Assembly (NCBI RefSeq): GCF_023380245.1 | Contig: NZ_CP093365.1 | Coordinates: forward strand, 1,426,001-1,490,000 | Direction of reading: 5' to 3' | DNA from: Bombilactobacillus thymidiniphilus | GTDB taxonomy: Bacteria > Bacillota > Bacilli > Lactobacillales > Lactobacillaceae | DNA length: 64,000 nt | In this document: positions 53,892 through 63,893 of the stretch, piece after piece | Numbering within the stretch: position 1 is the stretch's first letter | Layout: each line of letters starts with the position of its first letter | The notes under the pieces: model-generated | Databases searched by the model: none | The model's input: only the letters and a program-made list of their open reading frames with translations | Told to the model about the DNA's origin: nothing | Translations under genes and position numbers: made by a program

Positions 53892-55125
53892 ATGGCATCA
53901 ATTTATAAATGGTTAAACAATAAAAAAAGATTATCTATTTATTTAACAACATTTTCCAATTTTAGTAAGGCAGTAGTGCTTTATTTCGCAACTATCTTCT
54001 TATATAAAATAGATAATTCTGGTGCTTCTTCAGGCTTTTTAGTACTGTTAGGTCTGCTGGCTGTTTCACTTAGCGGGATGATTGCACCTTTTTTAATTAT
54101 CCATTTTAAGGGATTTAAGTTAGGTATATTACTATCGATGGTTAGTTTAGTTGCGGAGTTTTTGTTTTTTATATTTTATCAACAAAAGATTCCCCTATAT
54201 TGCTGTATTGTTGTGATCAATCTGATTCAAGGAATTGAATCTGCTAATTATAATTATGAGTTGGTAGATATTTTTGAGAATGATGTTGAAGATCAGATCC
54301 AATCTAACAATGGTTATCATATTTTATTACAAACATTCACGTTGATTGCACCTATACTAGGCTATTTGCTAGTTAATTACTGCATTGTTTTAGCTAGTTG
54401 TGTAGTAGTGTTGTTTCTTCAATTGGTAGCTTTAATTGCATGGTTCATTCTTAAGAAATATGAACCACTAAATAAGAGTAATGTAGATATTCCAAAATAT
54501 CCTTTCAAAAATTATCTTTTAGCCATAAAAAATAAAAATGTTGTTTTTTTAAATTTAGTTCGTAGCGCGAATGGTTTTGTTTTTAACACCTGGGAGATTG
54601 CTGCCCCCATGGTGATTATGGCAATTGCAGAAAATCAAGCGCAATTGTCATCTAAAATTCAAACTACGTATGAAACAACATTAAGTATTGCTTTCATCTT
54701 GTCAGGAGCTTTTTTGGGGTAAGATTATGACTAATGTAAAATTGTTACCTCGTTTTTACAAGTTAGTTCCTTTTGGTGGACTGTTAGCTACTATTATTGC
54801 ATTAAGTTTACAAACAATGTCCTCTCTACTATTAGCTACTCTTATATTTGGTGTCAGTATTTATTTTTTTCGCGTAGGAACTGCAACGATTGGTCAAATT
54901 ATTACGGACAAAGATTTAATTGCTGAATCAATTATTTTGGGAGACGTTTTTACGCGGTTTGTTAACTTTGTGGTTGGAATTGGTTTCTTTTTCATAATTA
55001 AATTTCTTGATTACAAGATTGTTGTTATATTGATATCAATTTTGGGAACAATTGGTAATGTGTTGTTTGTAGATCAGCCTATCAAAGCTTATTCAGATCT
55101 TATAAAAAGTAGAGGATCACTGTGA
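53892..55125 (+). pseudogene. MFS transporter split by a single-base insertion
   Basis: Two frames (53892-54722 and 54688-55125) together encode a major facilitator of about 410 residues with about 12 membrane segments. The break is in the GGGG run at 54716-54719: removing one G joins GAFLG to KIMTNVKLL. No family signature identifies its substrate. An export role near peptide genes is possible. Either a recent mutation or a homopolymer sequencing error explains it, and the neighbouring broken genes favour mutation. Confidence 0.75.
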
Positions 55126-55394
55126 ATGGTTTTTAAAATACTTAAGTAGTGGCAAAACAGGCTACTTGGTTGATAATTATTTGCCTGATGTGGGATAAAT
55201 TATTGGTAGTGATGTTATTAACTTTATTTATTTGTTTGTCCCTATTCAGGACTGTATTTTATCGTACTGATTTTTGGAATCAGAAGTAAACCTAAAATAA
55301 AAATAGATCATAATTAATTTATAAAAATCTTGATATTAACTATAGCTTGAATTTTACAGTGTCCGGTATAATAAATTAAACAGGAGGAATATTA

Positions 55395-55649
55395 ATGATT
55401 GGATTACACATTTTTTTCGGAGTGATGATCGTTGTGGGTGCGATTGCCACGGCAATTTCTTTCCAAGGGGACACCGCTAAACTGACTAAAGCGCAAAAGT
55501 TTTCTTTGATTCTGACAACATCTGCGATTGGGCTAACTATCGTTACGGTTATTTCAGTGTATGCATCGATTTACATTGGTTTATTACTATTATTGGCGCT
55601 AGTGGCTTCTGAGTATTTTGCCTTTGTACGGGTAGTTCATAACAAGTAG
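55395..55649 (+). CDS. Small membrane protein, unknown function
   Basis: An 84-residue protein with three membrane segments (about 3-22, 38-58 and 60-80) and a charged loop (QGDTAKLTKAQKF). AGGAGG is at perfect spacing, a TATAAT lies at 55367-55372, and a strong terminator follows, so it is probably expressed. The preceding 270 bases (55126-55394) contain no other gene. I do not recognise the family. Confidence 0.75.
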   Translation: MIGLHIFFGVMIVVGAIATAISFQGDTAKLTKAQKFSLILTTSAIGLTIVTVISVYASIYIGLLLLLALVASEYFAFVRVVHNK

Positions 55650-55660
55650 TATTGATGAAG

Positions 55661-55691
55661 AGCGTGCTTTTATAAAAGCGCGCTTTTTTTT
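55661..55691 (+). terminator. Intrinsic terminator of the small membrane protein gene
   Basis: An 11-base stem AGCGTGCTTTT/AAAAGCGCGCT with one G-U pair and eight or more T residues. Confidence 0.9.
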
Positions 55692-55818
55692 ACTGCTCTC
55701 AATTATGTTTTAATTTGCTATATATTACAAAATTGGAATTGACAGTAAAAATAAAGATTCTCAAGTTTAAGCTAATTTCTAAAATATAGTTAATTATTAA
55801 TTAATGGGAAAATTGGGT

Positions 55819-56303
55819 ATGGACAATGTAACCCTATTAGTAATTGATGTCCAAAAAACTTTTCGCGACGGCATTGGGGAGTGAGTAATAAAGAATTTGC
55901 TTGAAATAACGTGCATTAACTGTTACAGGCTTTTCGCCAGCGCAACGGGTTAGTTATTAATGTACATCATATTAGTGATGATCCTAAATCACGATTTTAT
56001 TTTCAGAATACTGGTTTTTAGTTTTAAAAGCAGTCTGAACCTTTACCTTCAGAAATTGTTTTGGATAAAACTGTAAACAGTGCCTTTATTGGAACTAAAC
56101 TAAAAAGTATTTTACTAGAATGTCAGATTGAAAAAGTATTTATCTGTGGTTTGACAACGCCACATTGTGTTTCCACTACTACGCGAATGTCTGGTAATTT
56201 GGGATTTGATACTTACTTAGTTGAAGATGCAACAGTCTCTTTTGCAATTATGGATTACCAGGGATTTCATTTGTTCGCTAAATGGCCATATCTTAAACGA
56301 TAA
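55819..56303 (+). pseudogene. Broken isochorismatase-family cysteine hydrolase
   Basis: The start MDNVTLLVIDVQKTFRDGIG has the catalytic Asp of the family and is cut by a TGA near 55882. Later pieces in other frames (NGLVINVHHISDDPKSRF) lead into the intact C-terminal part from 56061, with GLTTPHCVSTTTRM carrying the nucleophile Cys and GFDTYLVEDATVSF. Several stops and frameshifts separate them. Confidence 0.85.
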
Positions 56304-56421
56304 GACATACAGTGATGCTTTGATTGTAAGCTTGATTTTAAATCAACAATGAATATATTCTTAGATATACCTAATTCATATATACGCGTTGGGTAAATAT
56401 AAAAGTGTGGGAGGAATAGTA

Positions 56422-56583
56422 ATGAATACTTCTTTTGAAACAAATTGGATCAAAGAAAATATCGAAGCTTTAGATTGTGAAAGCTTACAGTTAATTCAAG
56501 GAGCTCTAGAAAAGATTATAAGGCTGGTTATGCATGGGGGCAAGGCTGTAAGGCATCGCTGTAGATATATGGACAATTTTTAA
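56422..56583 (+). CDS. Double-glycine-type peptide precursor, probably frameshifted at the cleavage site
   Basis: GGGAGGAATA precedes the ATG. The leader (LDCESLQLIQGA) has Leu -12, Leu -7, Ile -4 and ends Gly-Ala, an accepted variant. In frame, the product is a basic LEKIIRLVMHGGKAVRHRCRY-type tail, 53 codons in all. If one base were restored after CAAGG, the other frame reads SSRKDYKAGYAWGQGCKASL and stops, which looks far more like a bacteriocin. A single-base deletion at the cleavage codon is therefore likely. Confidence 0.55.
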   Translation: MNTSFETNWIKENIEALDCESLQLIQGALEKIIRLVMHGGKAVRHRCRYMDNF

Positions 56584-56609
56584 ATAATTTTGGAGGAGAA
56601 GGTTTTGTT

Positions 56610-56765
56610 ATGGAAAATAATTATTTAGAATTATCAGATAACTCTTTGGGCGAAATTTTGGGAGTCGGACATGCTTATACCGCAGCCGCAATCCGTAGAA
56701 ATAATAGGTCCATGCAATCGGCTGCAGACTTTGCTTGTGGATTTTATCATGGCTTTTTTGGCTAA
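56610..56765 (+). CDS. Bacteriocin-like peptide precursor
   Basis: A 51-residue precursor with a strong GGAGGAGAAGG upstream. Leader spacing (Leu -12, Leu -7, Ile -4, Gly -2) holds, but position -1 is Val (EILGVG). The product is about 32 residues, GHAYTAAAIRRNNRSMQSAA then DFACGFYHGFFG, rich in Ala and Gly with one Cys. It follows the preceding peptide gene by 26 bases and might be the second peptide of a two-peptide bacteriocin. Confidence 0.65.
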   Translation: MENNYLELSDNSLGEILGVGHAYTAAAIRRNNRSMQSAADFACGFYHGFFG

Positions 56766-56851
56766 ATAGTTTGAATGAATTTTTATTATTGGATACTAAT
56801 CTTTTTATATATATTATTATGGGATTTTATCATATTTAGGAGAATAGCTAT

Positions 56852-57548
56852 ATGAGTCATAAAAGATTAACAAACAGACTTATAGTATTACTGGTTTTAG
56901 AAGTTTTATTTGAATTTGGTATGGTGAATTTTTCGAGATATCTTCATGAAAACAGCAGTGTGCTTTTTTTATGTTTAGATAAGTTTTTATTCTTGGGTTT
57001 ACTGATTCTGTTGAATAACTGGCTAACACAACGAAAAATCCCTTTTTCTTTGAAACTCAATAAAGATCAACAAAAAGGCATTTTGGTTGTTGCTGGAATT
57101 TTAATTATTATGGGTTTGATGAATGTAAAGAATTTTTTGAATGCCATCGCTGTGGGCTTTATAGCTGGTACGACTGAAGAGTATCTTTTTCGAGGAGTCG
57201 TATTGCTAACACTATTGGAATTATTTGATCATTTCCAGTATCTTGTTTGGTTCGGAGCATTTTCTGAATCTATACTCGCAAAGTTTTTCGGCAACAATAA
57301 TCCAAGTTTTGCAGACGACGGCTATGGGATTTGTGTTTGCTAGTATTTTTGTTAGAACCAATAATTTACTATTTCCTATGTTATGTCATTTTAGCTTAGA
57401 CTATGTGGTCACTATTCTTTGGGGAATGCAGAATAGTAGCAATATTTCGTTTGGTAGTGCTATTGGTGTGTCAGTATTTTATTTAATAGTTGGTTTGTTT
57501 ATTTTGATGCCAATATTGACCGATAATAAGTTAAAAGTTGAAAAATAA
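56852..57548 (+). pseudogene. Frameshifted CPBP-family protease, third copy
   Basis: Frame one (from 56852) carries GTTEEYLFRGVVLL, the EExxxR motif. It leaves frame near 57225, and the other frame carries SSILFGSEHFLN (FxxxH equivalent) and CHFSLDYVV up to 57548. Joined, this is a CPBP membrane protease of about 230 residues, lesioned between motif 1 and motif 2. It directly follows two bacteriocin-like peptide genes, in the position of an immunity gene. Confidence 0.8.
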
Positions 57549-57682
57549 TGTTTTTGGGAGTGCCTGAAGGAAAAGAATGGATTGAACAACGCTTTGAAAC
57601 AGCTATTTTGGTGAATCAGTGGCCGGTAAAGACTCATAGTTATTACACTACTATTGTGATTTTTAGAAAGTGGTTGAATTAA
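57548..57682 (+). CDS. Short open frame, unknown
   Basis: A 44-codon frame (MFLGVPEGKEWIEQRFE, then NQWPVKTHSYYTT) whose ATG overlaps the CPBP stop. It lacks a ribosome site and reads like the C-terminal scrap of a larger enzyme. I do not recognise it. Confidence 0.3.
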   Translation: MFLGVPEGKEWIEQRFETAILVNQWPVKTHSYYTTIVIFRKWLN

Positions 57683-57982
57683 ACCTGCAATTTCCTTCCT
57701 AAAATTAAAATTGTAACTTCGAAAATTGTTGACTTTTAATTTTTGGGGTCTTAATCTTAAGTTAGATATGAGTGTAATAGATAGTTATTTTTCTTAAATA
57801 ATTTAAAAAATAATCCTACTCCAAAAATTTCATCAACATCTTCTGTAATTACATATTCATCTGGATCATTATCTGCTTTTAAATTACCTAATGTAAAAAT
57901 AGCAGGGCTAGGTCCAGTGATTTATCTAAATTGATTACTGTAATTATTGATTTCTTTTCCTCAGATGGATAGAGGTGGACAA
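57683..57982. other. Gene-free stretch with a minus-strand coding trace
   Basis: No intact gene. On the minus strand, about 57925-57785 reads TGPSPAIFTLGNLKADNDP then EYVITEDVDEIFGVGLFFKL without a start codon, possibly a protein remnant. Confidence 0.35.
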
Positions 57983-58713
57983 ATGAAATTCACTGTAAAT
58001 GGATTATCAAAGCGCTATAAAACATCACATATATTGACTAACGTTAATTTTGATTTTGATATGAGTGTGTGCAACATAATTGCACTAATTGGACCGAATG
58101 GCATTGGTAAAACTACACTTATGAGATTAATGGCAGGTATTACTATTCCCAATGCTGGTGATATCTCCATAGATAATTCCACTAACTTAACGTACGAAGC
58201 TTGGGCGCGAGTAAATACCATCTTTGTTCCGGCTGGTGAAAGAGGATTAAGAAACAAACTGACTATTTACCAAAATTTAGAATATTTTTCGGCTCTAAGT
58301 AATCAAAATTATCAAGAAAATGCTGATCATCTAACAAGTTTAGCCAAATTATTTAACATTACTAACTTTGTAAAAAATGATTTTGAAAAACCTCAACTGG
58401 TCAAAAGAAAAAGGCATCTTTACTAGTTGCTGCTGCCATGAATTCCAAAATGTTGTTATTAGATGAGCCCTCTAATGGCCTTGATATTGATGCTCAAAAA
58501 GAATTAATGACATTGATGTCTAAACTATCGGAACTAGAGAAAATAATTATAGTTTCGTCTCATGATCCGGAATTAATTAGTACAGTGGCGCAAAGCTATG
58601 TTTTCTTAGGAAACGGGCGCGTGCTCAAACAGACATTTGGTCAGGTTTCAAAAGAAAAATTAGTTAATAGATATCACCAATTATACGGATTGGGGGTGAT
58701 AAACGATGATTAG
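57983..58713 (+). pseudogene. ABC transporter ATP-binding protein, frameshifted at the signature motif
   Basis: From ATG 57983 (after AGAGGTGGACAA) the ATPase has Walker A GPNGIGKTT near residue 43. At about 58392-58400 the frame breaks just before the signature. The other frame gives STGQKKKASLLVAAAM then LLLDEPSNGLD (Walker B) and VSSHDPEL (H-loop) to 58713. The two halves are otherwise complete, about 240 residues. It may have served peptide export or immunity and is coupled to the permease gene by an 8-base overlap. Confidence 0.85.
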
Positions 58714-59494
58714 GCAAGGCATTATAAGATTATTCCTGGTTGAATTAAAAATGGAATGGATCACCAGAATGAAATATATTATGGCGTCTATTGGTGATTT
58801 TGTGGTCTTTACAGTTACATTTCTAGCAGTGACATTTGTGGCGCCAGTTTCTGCGGTAAACAGCACCTATCATACTAATCAAGGCCTGTTACTTATTATG
58901 ATTGGTTATATGTTTTGGAATTTAGGTGTTGTAGCGATGGATATTGGCACACAAGTGATTGAAAGTGCTGCCAAGAGTGGGATATTAGAAATAGAGATGT
59001 AATCTAAGTATCCACTTTGGCTACTAATATTTATCAGAAACATTGTCACAAATGCCTTTGTGGTTATGTATCTAATATTTCTTGGTGTTGCAACGTCGCT
59101 ATTTACTAATTTGAAGTTTTCGACAATCTTACTTGCTATTATTTATGTCACAATATTGTCTATGCTTACCAATTTAGGTATGTTAGGTATTGGATTTATA
59201 TTTGCTTCAGGATCATTGTCGTTTAAAAGAATAGGACAATGGTCTACACTACTCCAAGCAGCGATTATATTATTTTCCAATGTTGGAATACCGTTAACAA
59301 CTCCACTACAATTAATTGTTCCTTTTTCAGGCGGAATAGAAATTGTGCGAAGCTTAATACTTAATAAGCCTATATCAGTTAACGAATTAATCATCACGTT
59401 AATAGTAAACATCTTATGGTTTATTGCTGGGATTGTTGTTTTGAACGTTAGTGTAAAGAATGAACGAAAAAATGGCTCATTTACGGCCTTTTGA
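58706..59494 (+). pseudogene. ABC-2 type permease with an in-frame stop
   Basis: About 262 codons in one frame, interrupted only by TAA at 59000-59002 between GILEIEM and SKYPLWLLIF. About six membrane segments and the order after the ATPase identify an ABC-2 permease. A single base substitution explains the stop. A second start near 59060 would give only the C-terminal half. Confidence 0.8.
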
Positions 59495-59543
59495 TTGTAG
59501 TAAAAACATATTGTCTAGTACAAGGAAGCAGGTAAATATTTAC

Positions 59544-60089
59544 ATGAAAAAAATTCTTTTATTTAATTCGTCAACGCATGATCCTTCTAATTCGGCCATT
59601 TTAGCCAAATTAGTCTTAAAGGGATTGGATTATCAGGATATAAATCTAAATAATGTCCAAATAGGTGATGTGCAAGATTTTCGGTTTGCGTCTAGTTGGC
59701 CTCGCCAAGATGATGATTATTATCGTATCAGTGAACAGCTCCAAGCAGCTGATGTAATTGTTTTGGCAACACCGGTCTATTGGTATGGTGTCGCTGCCAC
59801 ACTGAAAAGGTTCATCGATCGATGGTCCGAAAGTCTCAAAGTGGATGATAATTTTCGAGCAGCAATGCAAGGCAAACAAATTGTCTTGGTTATTGTTGGT
59901 GGCGATAATCCTATAGTTAAAGGTCAACCGATTGTTGAGCAGTTTAATTATATTTGCGAGTTTTTGGGTATGGAATTGTTGACTAGTGTAATTGGAGAAG
60001 CTAATCGACCGAATACAATTCAAAATGATTCACACGCGCTGTCTCAAGCTGAGGCGGCTAACACAATGCTTAAAAAATTGTGTCAGTAG
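59544..60089 (+). CDS. NADPH-dependent FMN reductase / flavodoxin-like oxidoreductase
   Basis: A 181-residue flavodoxin-fold enzyme: LLFNSSTHDPSNS (phosphate-binding start), ATPVYWYGVAATLKRFIDRW near residue 72 and VIVGGDNP near 118. It probably reduces FMN, quinones or nitro-compounds. The open frame reaches back to 59460, but the ATG at 59544 gives the family start. It appears intact, a contrast to its neighbours, and is followed by a perfect terminator. Confidence 0.88.
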   Translation: MKKILLFNSSTHDPSNSAILAKLVLKGLDYQDINLNNVQIGDVQDFRFASSWPRQDDDYYRISEQLQAADVIVLATPVYWYGVAATLKRFIDRWSESLKVDDNFRAAMQGKQIVLVIVGGDNPIVKGQPIVEQFNYICEFLGMELLTSVIGEANRPNTIQNDSHALSQAEAANTMLKKLCQ

Positions 60090-60110
60090 GAAATGGAATA
60101 CAATTGATTC

Positions 60111-60142
60111 AAAAAGCTTGTTGCTAGCAACAAGCTTTTTTA
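60111..60142 (+). terminator. Perfect palindromic terminator
   Basis: A perfect 15-base-arm palindrome (AAAAAGCTTGTTGCT with its complement, centre between 60125 and 60126) whose right arm ends in T residues, 22 bases after the reductase stop. Confidence 0.9.
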
Positions 60143-60301
60143 TGTTCAATAATCTTTTCTTTGTGAGGGCACACCTTTTTTGTCAGTAACAATTCAGCAA
60201 AAGTCTGATATACCAACGCTGCACCTCTTAGTTGCGTTAAAGCTCGTAAGATGTTCGTGCTTTTTTTAAGTGGCAATTTCATAATCACCTTGTATTGAGA
60301 G

Positions 60302-60535
60302 GTGTGGTCTTTGGGAAAGGATGGAAATGATGTCCATGTTAATATGATTATTTTTTTGATTATTATGCCAGCTTTGTTAAACTTGCCGTTGTTTTTTAAA
60401 AGTCGTAATCAAATGACGACAACAGTCCAATTATTGATGATGTGCATTTATTTAATAATATTTTTATTAGCTACTACCACAATGCTTATGAATAATAATT
60501 ATGATAATGACATTTGTTGTTGGCATGGTTTCTAA
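60302..60535 (+). pseudogene. Remnant of a small membrane protein
   Basis: The frame encodes two membrane segments (MIIFLIIMPALLNLPLFF and LLMMCIYLIIFLLATTTML) and then leaves a better continuation in the next frame (TFVVGMVSNIGDLMM stop at about 60557). It lacks a good start. The region 60143-60301 shows no gene. The mirror of its end begins at 63944. Confidence 0.4.
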
Positions 60536-60585
60536 TATTGGTGATTTGATGATGTAAAGTTATAACAAAAAGTGATTCTAGGGCA

Positions 60586-60883
60586 ATGAATTAGAGAAGA
60601 ACGAGAAAAAAGAAATTGGACACAAACTCAATGTTAGCCGCCAGTCTGTGTCTAAATAACTTATCCAGATATTGAGCGTCCAATTCAAATTAGTGATCTA
60701 TTTGCGGTTAGTTTAAACAGTCTGATACGTGATGATGAAAAATTTCAGCAACAGATTAAATTTCAAAAACTACGAAATGGCATGACCTTTTGGGATTTCT
60801 TGAGTTATCGTTGGTGGATTATTTTTGTCATTGCTTGGTGTTTAGCGTGGTTACTGCCAATAGTTATTCATGCTCTGAAGTAG
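60586..60883 (+). pseudogene. Broken XRE regulator with membrane anchor (left arm)
   Basis: Reading across frames gives an XRE helix-turn-helix remnant (RREREKRNWTQ, then NVSRQSVSK followed by a stop, then YPDIERPIQISDLFAVSLNSL) and a C-terminal membrane segment (WWIIFVIAWCLAWLLPIVIHALK). Bases are missing inside the helix-turn-helix and a stop replaces the usual Trp after VSRQSVSK. It is a relative of the regulator at 48164-48802. Confidence 0.75.
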
Positions 60884-60932
60884 TAATCAATAAAAATGAT
60901 TGAAAATGTATCTTAAAGCATAAAGGATATTC

Positions 60933-61289
60933 ATGACAAAATTAATGAATTATCCTAACCAATATCAATTTACTCTCGCAGAAAATTGCCGTTTTGCACG
61001 TGCTAATTGTACATGTAAAATGCGGCTGTTTTTGACAGTACCTAAAGAATATCAGCCTAAGAATGTTACTAAAGACTAAATTTTAAAAGTGACGATTAAT
61101 TTGTTAAAGGGATATGAAACGCAATTTAGATCAGGATATGTTCAAAATCGTGGAACCAACAAATTTATTGGCTACCCTATTAGAGAGTGCTTGATTAATT
61201 ACAATAAGCGGGTTCCATATTATGGCACGTATCCAGAAATTAAAAGAAAAATATCAGCAGGTCGTTTATTTGTTTCGCATGGATGAAAT
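60933..61289 (+). pseudogene. Interrupted gene of unknown family (left arm)
   Basis: AAAGGATA precedes the ATG at 60933. The frame (MTKLMNYPNQYQFTLAENCR, then LFLTVPKEYQPKNVTKD) meets TAA near 61078 and continues in frame (ILKVTINLLKGYETQF, then RGTNKFIGYPIRECL) to a stop at about 61286. Two or three Cys in the first part (RFARANCTCKM). I do not recognise the family. Confidence 0.5.
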
Positions 61290-61429
61290 TATGCATCGTG
61301 AATCGAAAAATTAAAACTTCATCAATATGGATCGCTAATTAACCGATCTGGTGAGCAAGTTGATGTGCATTTATAGAGATTTTAACCAGACTTCATTCTG
61401 TTTCTGGAAAATAATGAAGTCTATAGGGT

Positions 61430-61624
61430 ATGAGTAGTGATAAGTTTGTTAGTGAATTATGGAAACAAGATTTGTTACTTTACATGTTCGATCACCAAGC
61501 TGAGATGGAATTTGAATAGGAATATGATGATGATGTGTACGTTAACGGTGCGAAATTCCACATTAAAGGTGATAGACAAAATACTATGAACAAGCTTGAT
61601 CGATTAACTAGTGCTGATGATTAG
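61430..61624 (+). pseudogene. Short interrupted frame of unknown family (left arm)
   Basis: ATG at 61430 after TATAGGG. It encodes MSSDKFVSELWKQDLLLYMF, meets TAG near 61518, and continues EYDDDVYVNGAKFHIKGD then NKLDRLTSADD to 61624. A hairpin AGACTTCATT/AATGAAGTCT (about 61388-61422) lies just upstream and may be an older terminator. Confidence 0.4.
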
Positions 61625-62854
61625 TTCTAATTCTAGGATTTACATTTTTATTTTTTAATATACCATCTATCCCTTAAAGTTGAGACCGATGAGCAATTAA
61701 AAGATTCTTTTGAGTACTACGGCGGATATTAATAAATTATTTTAAAAATATTTATCTCATGTAACTATATTTATGAGCCTGATAAATAATAGTAAATTTG
61801 GATCTATTCTATTTATTTATGATTTGTTTATGGATATAACAAATGAATATAGTAAATTTAACAATTAATCAAAATATATTGAATTTGTTGATTGAAAATT
61901 GACTGGATCAAATAAATAATCATAAGTTGATATTTTTTAAATGTGTAAATTAATTAAAAATAAAGTATCTATTAAATATATATGATCTTTTGAACGATTA
62001 AGATATTTAAAAAATATTAAATGTGTTGAGTTAAATTATATCCTTCGTTTATAGTTTAACTTTTTTGTCTAAAATTTCGTTGTGTACGAAATTGCAAAAT
62101 GATGTGCTGATGAAATTTAAAAATATTAGTATTAGTAGTAAAATGGTACATCTTTTTATTGAGAATCAATATGAAAACTATATATAAATATTTATAAAAA
62201 GTTCCAAAATGATACGGTATATATATATCCTATGAGCTATAGCTCATAGGATATATATATACCGTATCATTTTGGAACTTTTTATAAATATTTATATATA
62301 GTTTTCATATTGATTCTCAATAAAAAGATGTACCATTTTACTACTAATACTAATATTTTTAAATTTCATCAGCACATCATTTTGCAATTTCGTACACAAC
62401 GAAATTTTAGACAAAAAAGTTAAACTATAAACGAAGGATATAATTTAACTCAACACATTTAATATTTTTTAAATATCTTAATCGTTCAAAAGATCATATA
62501 TATTTAATAGATACTTTATTTTTAATTAATTTACACATTTAAAAAATATCAACTTATGATTATTTATTTGATCCAGTCAATTTTCAATCAACAAATTCAA
62601 TATATTTTGATTAATTGTTAAATTTACTATATTCATTTGTTATATCCATAAACAAATCATAAATAAATAGAATAGATCCAAATTTACTATTATTTATCAG
62701 GCTCATAAATATAGTTACATGAGATAAATATTTTTAAAATAATTTATTAATATCCGCCGTAGTACTCAAAAGAATCTTTTAATTGCTCATCGGTCTCAAC
62801 TTTAAGGGATAGATGGTATATTAAAAAATAAAAATGTAAATCCTAGAATTAGAA
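61625..62854. other. AT-rich core around the palindrome centre
   Basis: About 1.2 kb of extremely AT-rich DNA (both arms) with no open frame, tRNA or recognisable origin boxes. The centre is an alternating AT tract flanking CCTATGAGCTATAGCTCATAGG. I see no integrase or telomere-resolvase gene nearby. Confidence 0.6.
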
Positions 62855-63049
62855 CTAATCATCAGCACTAGTTAATCGATCAAGCTTGTTCATAGTATTT
62901 TGTCTATCACCTTTAATGTGGAATTTCGCACCGTTAACGTACACATCATCATCATATTCCTATTCAAATTCCATCTCAGCTTGGTGATCGAACATGTAAA
63001 GTAACAAATCTTGTTTCCATAATTCACTAACAAACTTATCACTACTCAT
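62855..63049 (-). pseudogene. Mirror copy of the 61430-61624 remnant
   Basis: Exact reverse complement of the left-arm frame, same internal stop. It exists only because of the inverted repeat. Confidence 0.4.
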
Positions 63050-63189
63050 ACCCTATAGACTTCATTATTTTCCAGAAACAGAATGAAGTCTGGTTAAAAT
63101 CTCTATAAATGCACATCAACTTGCTCACCAGATCGGTTAATTAGCGATCCATATTGATGAAGTTTTAATTTTTCGATTCACGATGCATA

Positions 63190-63546
63190 ATTTCATCCAT
63201 GCGAAACAAATAAACGACCTGCTGATATTTTTCTTTTAATTTCTGGATACGTGCCATAATATGGAACCCGCTTATTGTAATTAATCAAGCACTCTCTAAT
63301 AGGGTAGCCAATAAATTTGTTGGTTCCACGATTTTGAACATATCCTGATCTAAATTGCGTTTCATATCCCTTTAACAAATTAATCGTCACTTTTAAAATT
63401 TAGTCTTTAGTAACATTCTTAGGCTGATATTCTTTAGGTACTGTCAAAAACAGCCGCATTTTACATGTACAATTAGCACGTGCAAAACGGCAATTTTCTG
63501 CGAGAGTAAATTGATATTGGTTAGGATAATTCATTAATTTTGTCAT
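63190..63546 (-). pseudogene. Mirror copy of the 60933-61289 remnant
   Basis: Exact reverse complement of the left-arm gene, with the same TAA interruption. Confidence 0.5.
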
Positions 63547-63595
63547 GAATATCCTTTATGCTTTAAGATACATTTTCAATCATTTTTATTGATTA

Positions 63596-63893
63596 CTACT
63601 TCAGAGCATGAATAACTATTGGCAGTAACCACGCTAAACACCAAGCAATGACAAAAATAATCCACCAACGATAACTCAAGAAATCCCAAAAGGTCATGCC
63701 ATTTCGTAGTTTTTGAAATTTAATCTGTTGCTGAAATTTTTCATCATCACGTATCAGACTGTTTAAACTAACCGCAAATAGATCACTAATTTGAATTGGA
63801 CGCTCAATATCTGGATAAGTTATTTAGACACAGACTGGCGGCTAACATTGAGTTTGTGTCCAATTTCTTTTTTCTCGTTCTTCTCTAATTCAT
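63596..63893 (-). pseudogene. Mirror copy of the broken XRE regulator
   Basis: Exact reverse complement of 60586-60883, carrying the same deletions and stop, which shows that the duplication is younger than the decay or is an artefact. Confidence 0.7.

Noticed and set aside
62120-62160. AGTAGTAAAATGG near the palindrome, like the CRISPR repeat end
   Set aside because: Only the GTAGTAAAA core matches; the rest of the 36-base repeat and the leader are missing.
63193-63390. Minus-strand frame counted as an independent gene
   Set aside because: It is the exact mirror of 61089-61286 within the inverted repeat and already interrupted upstream.
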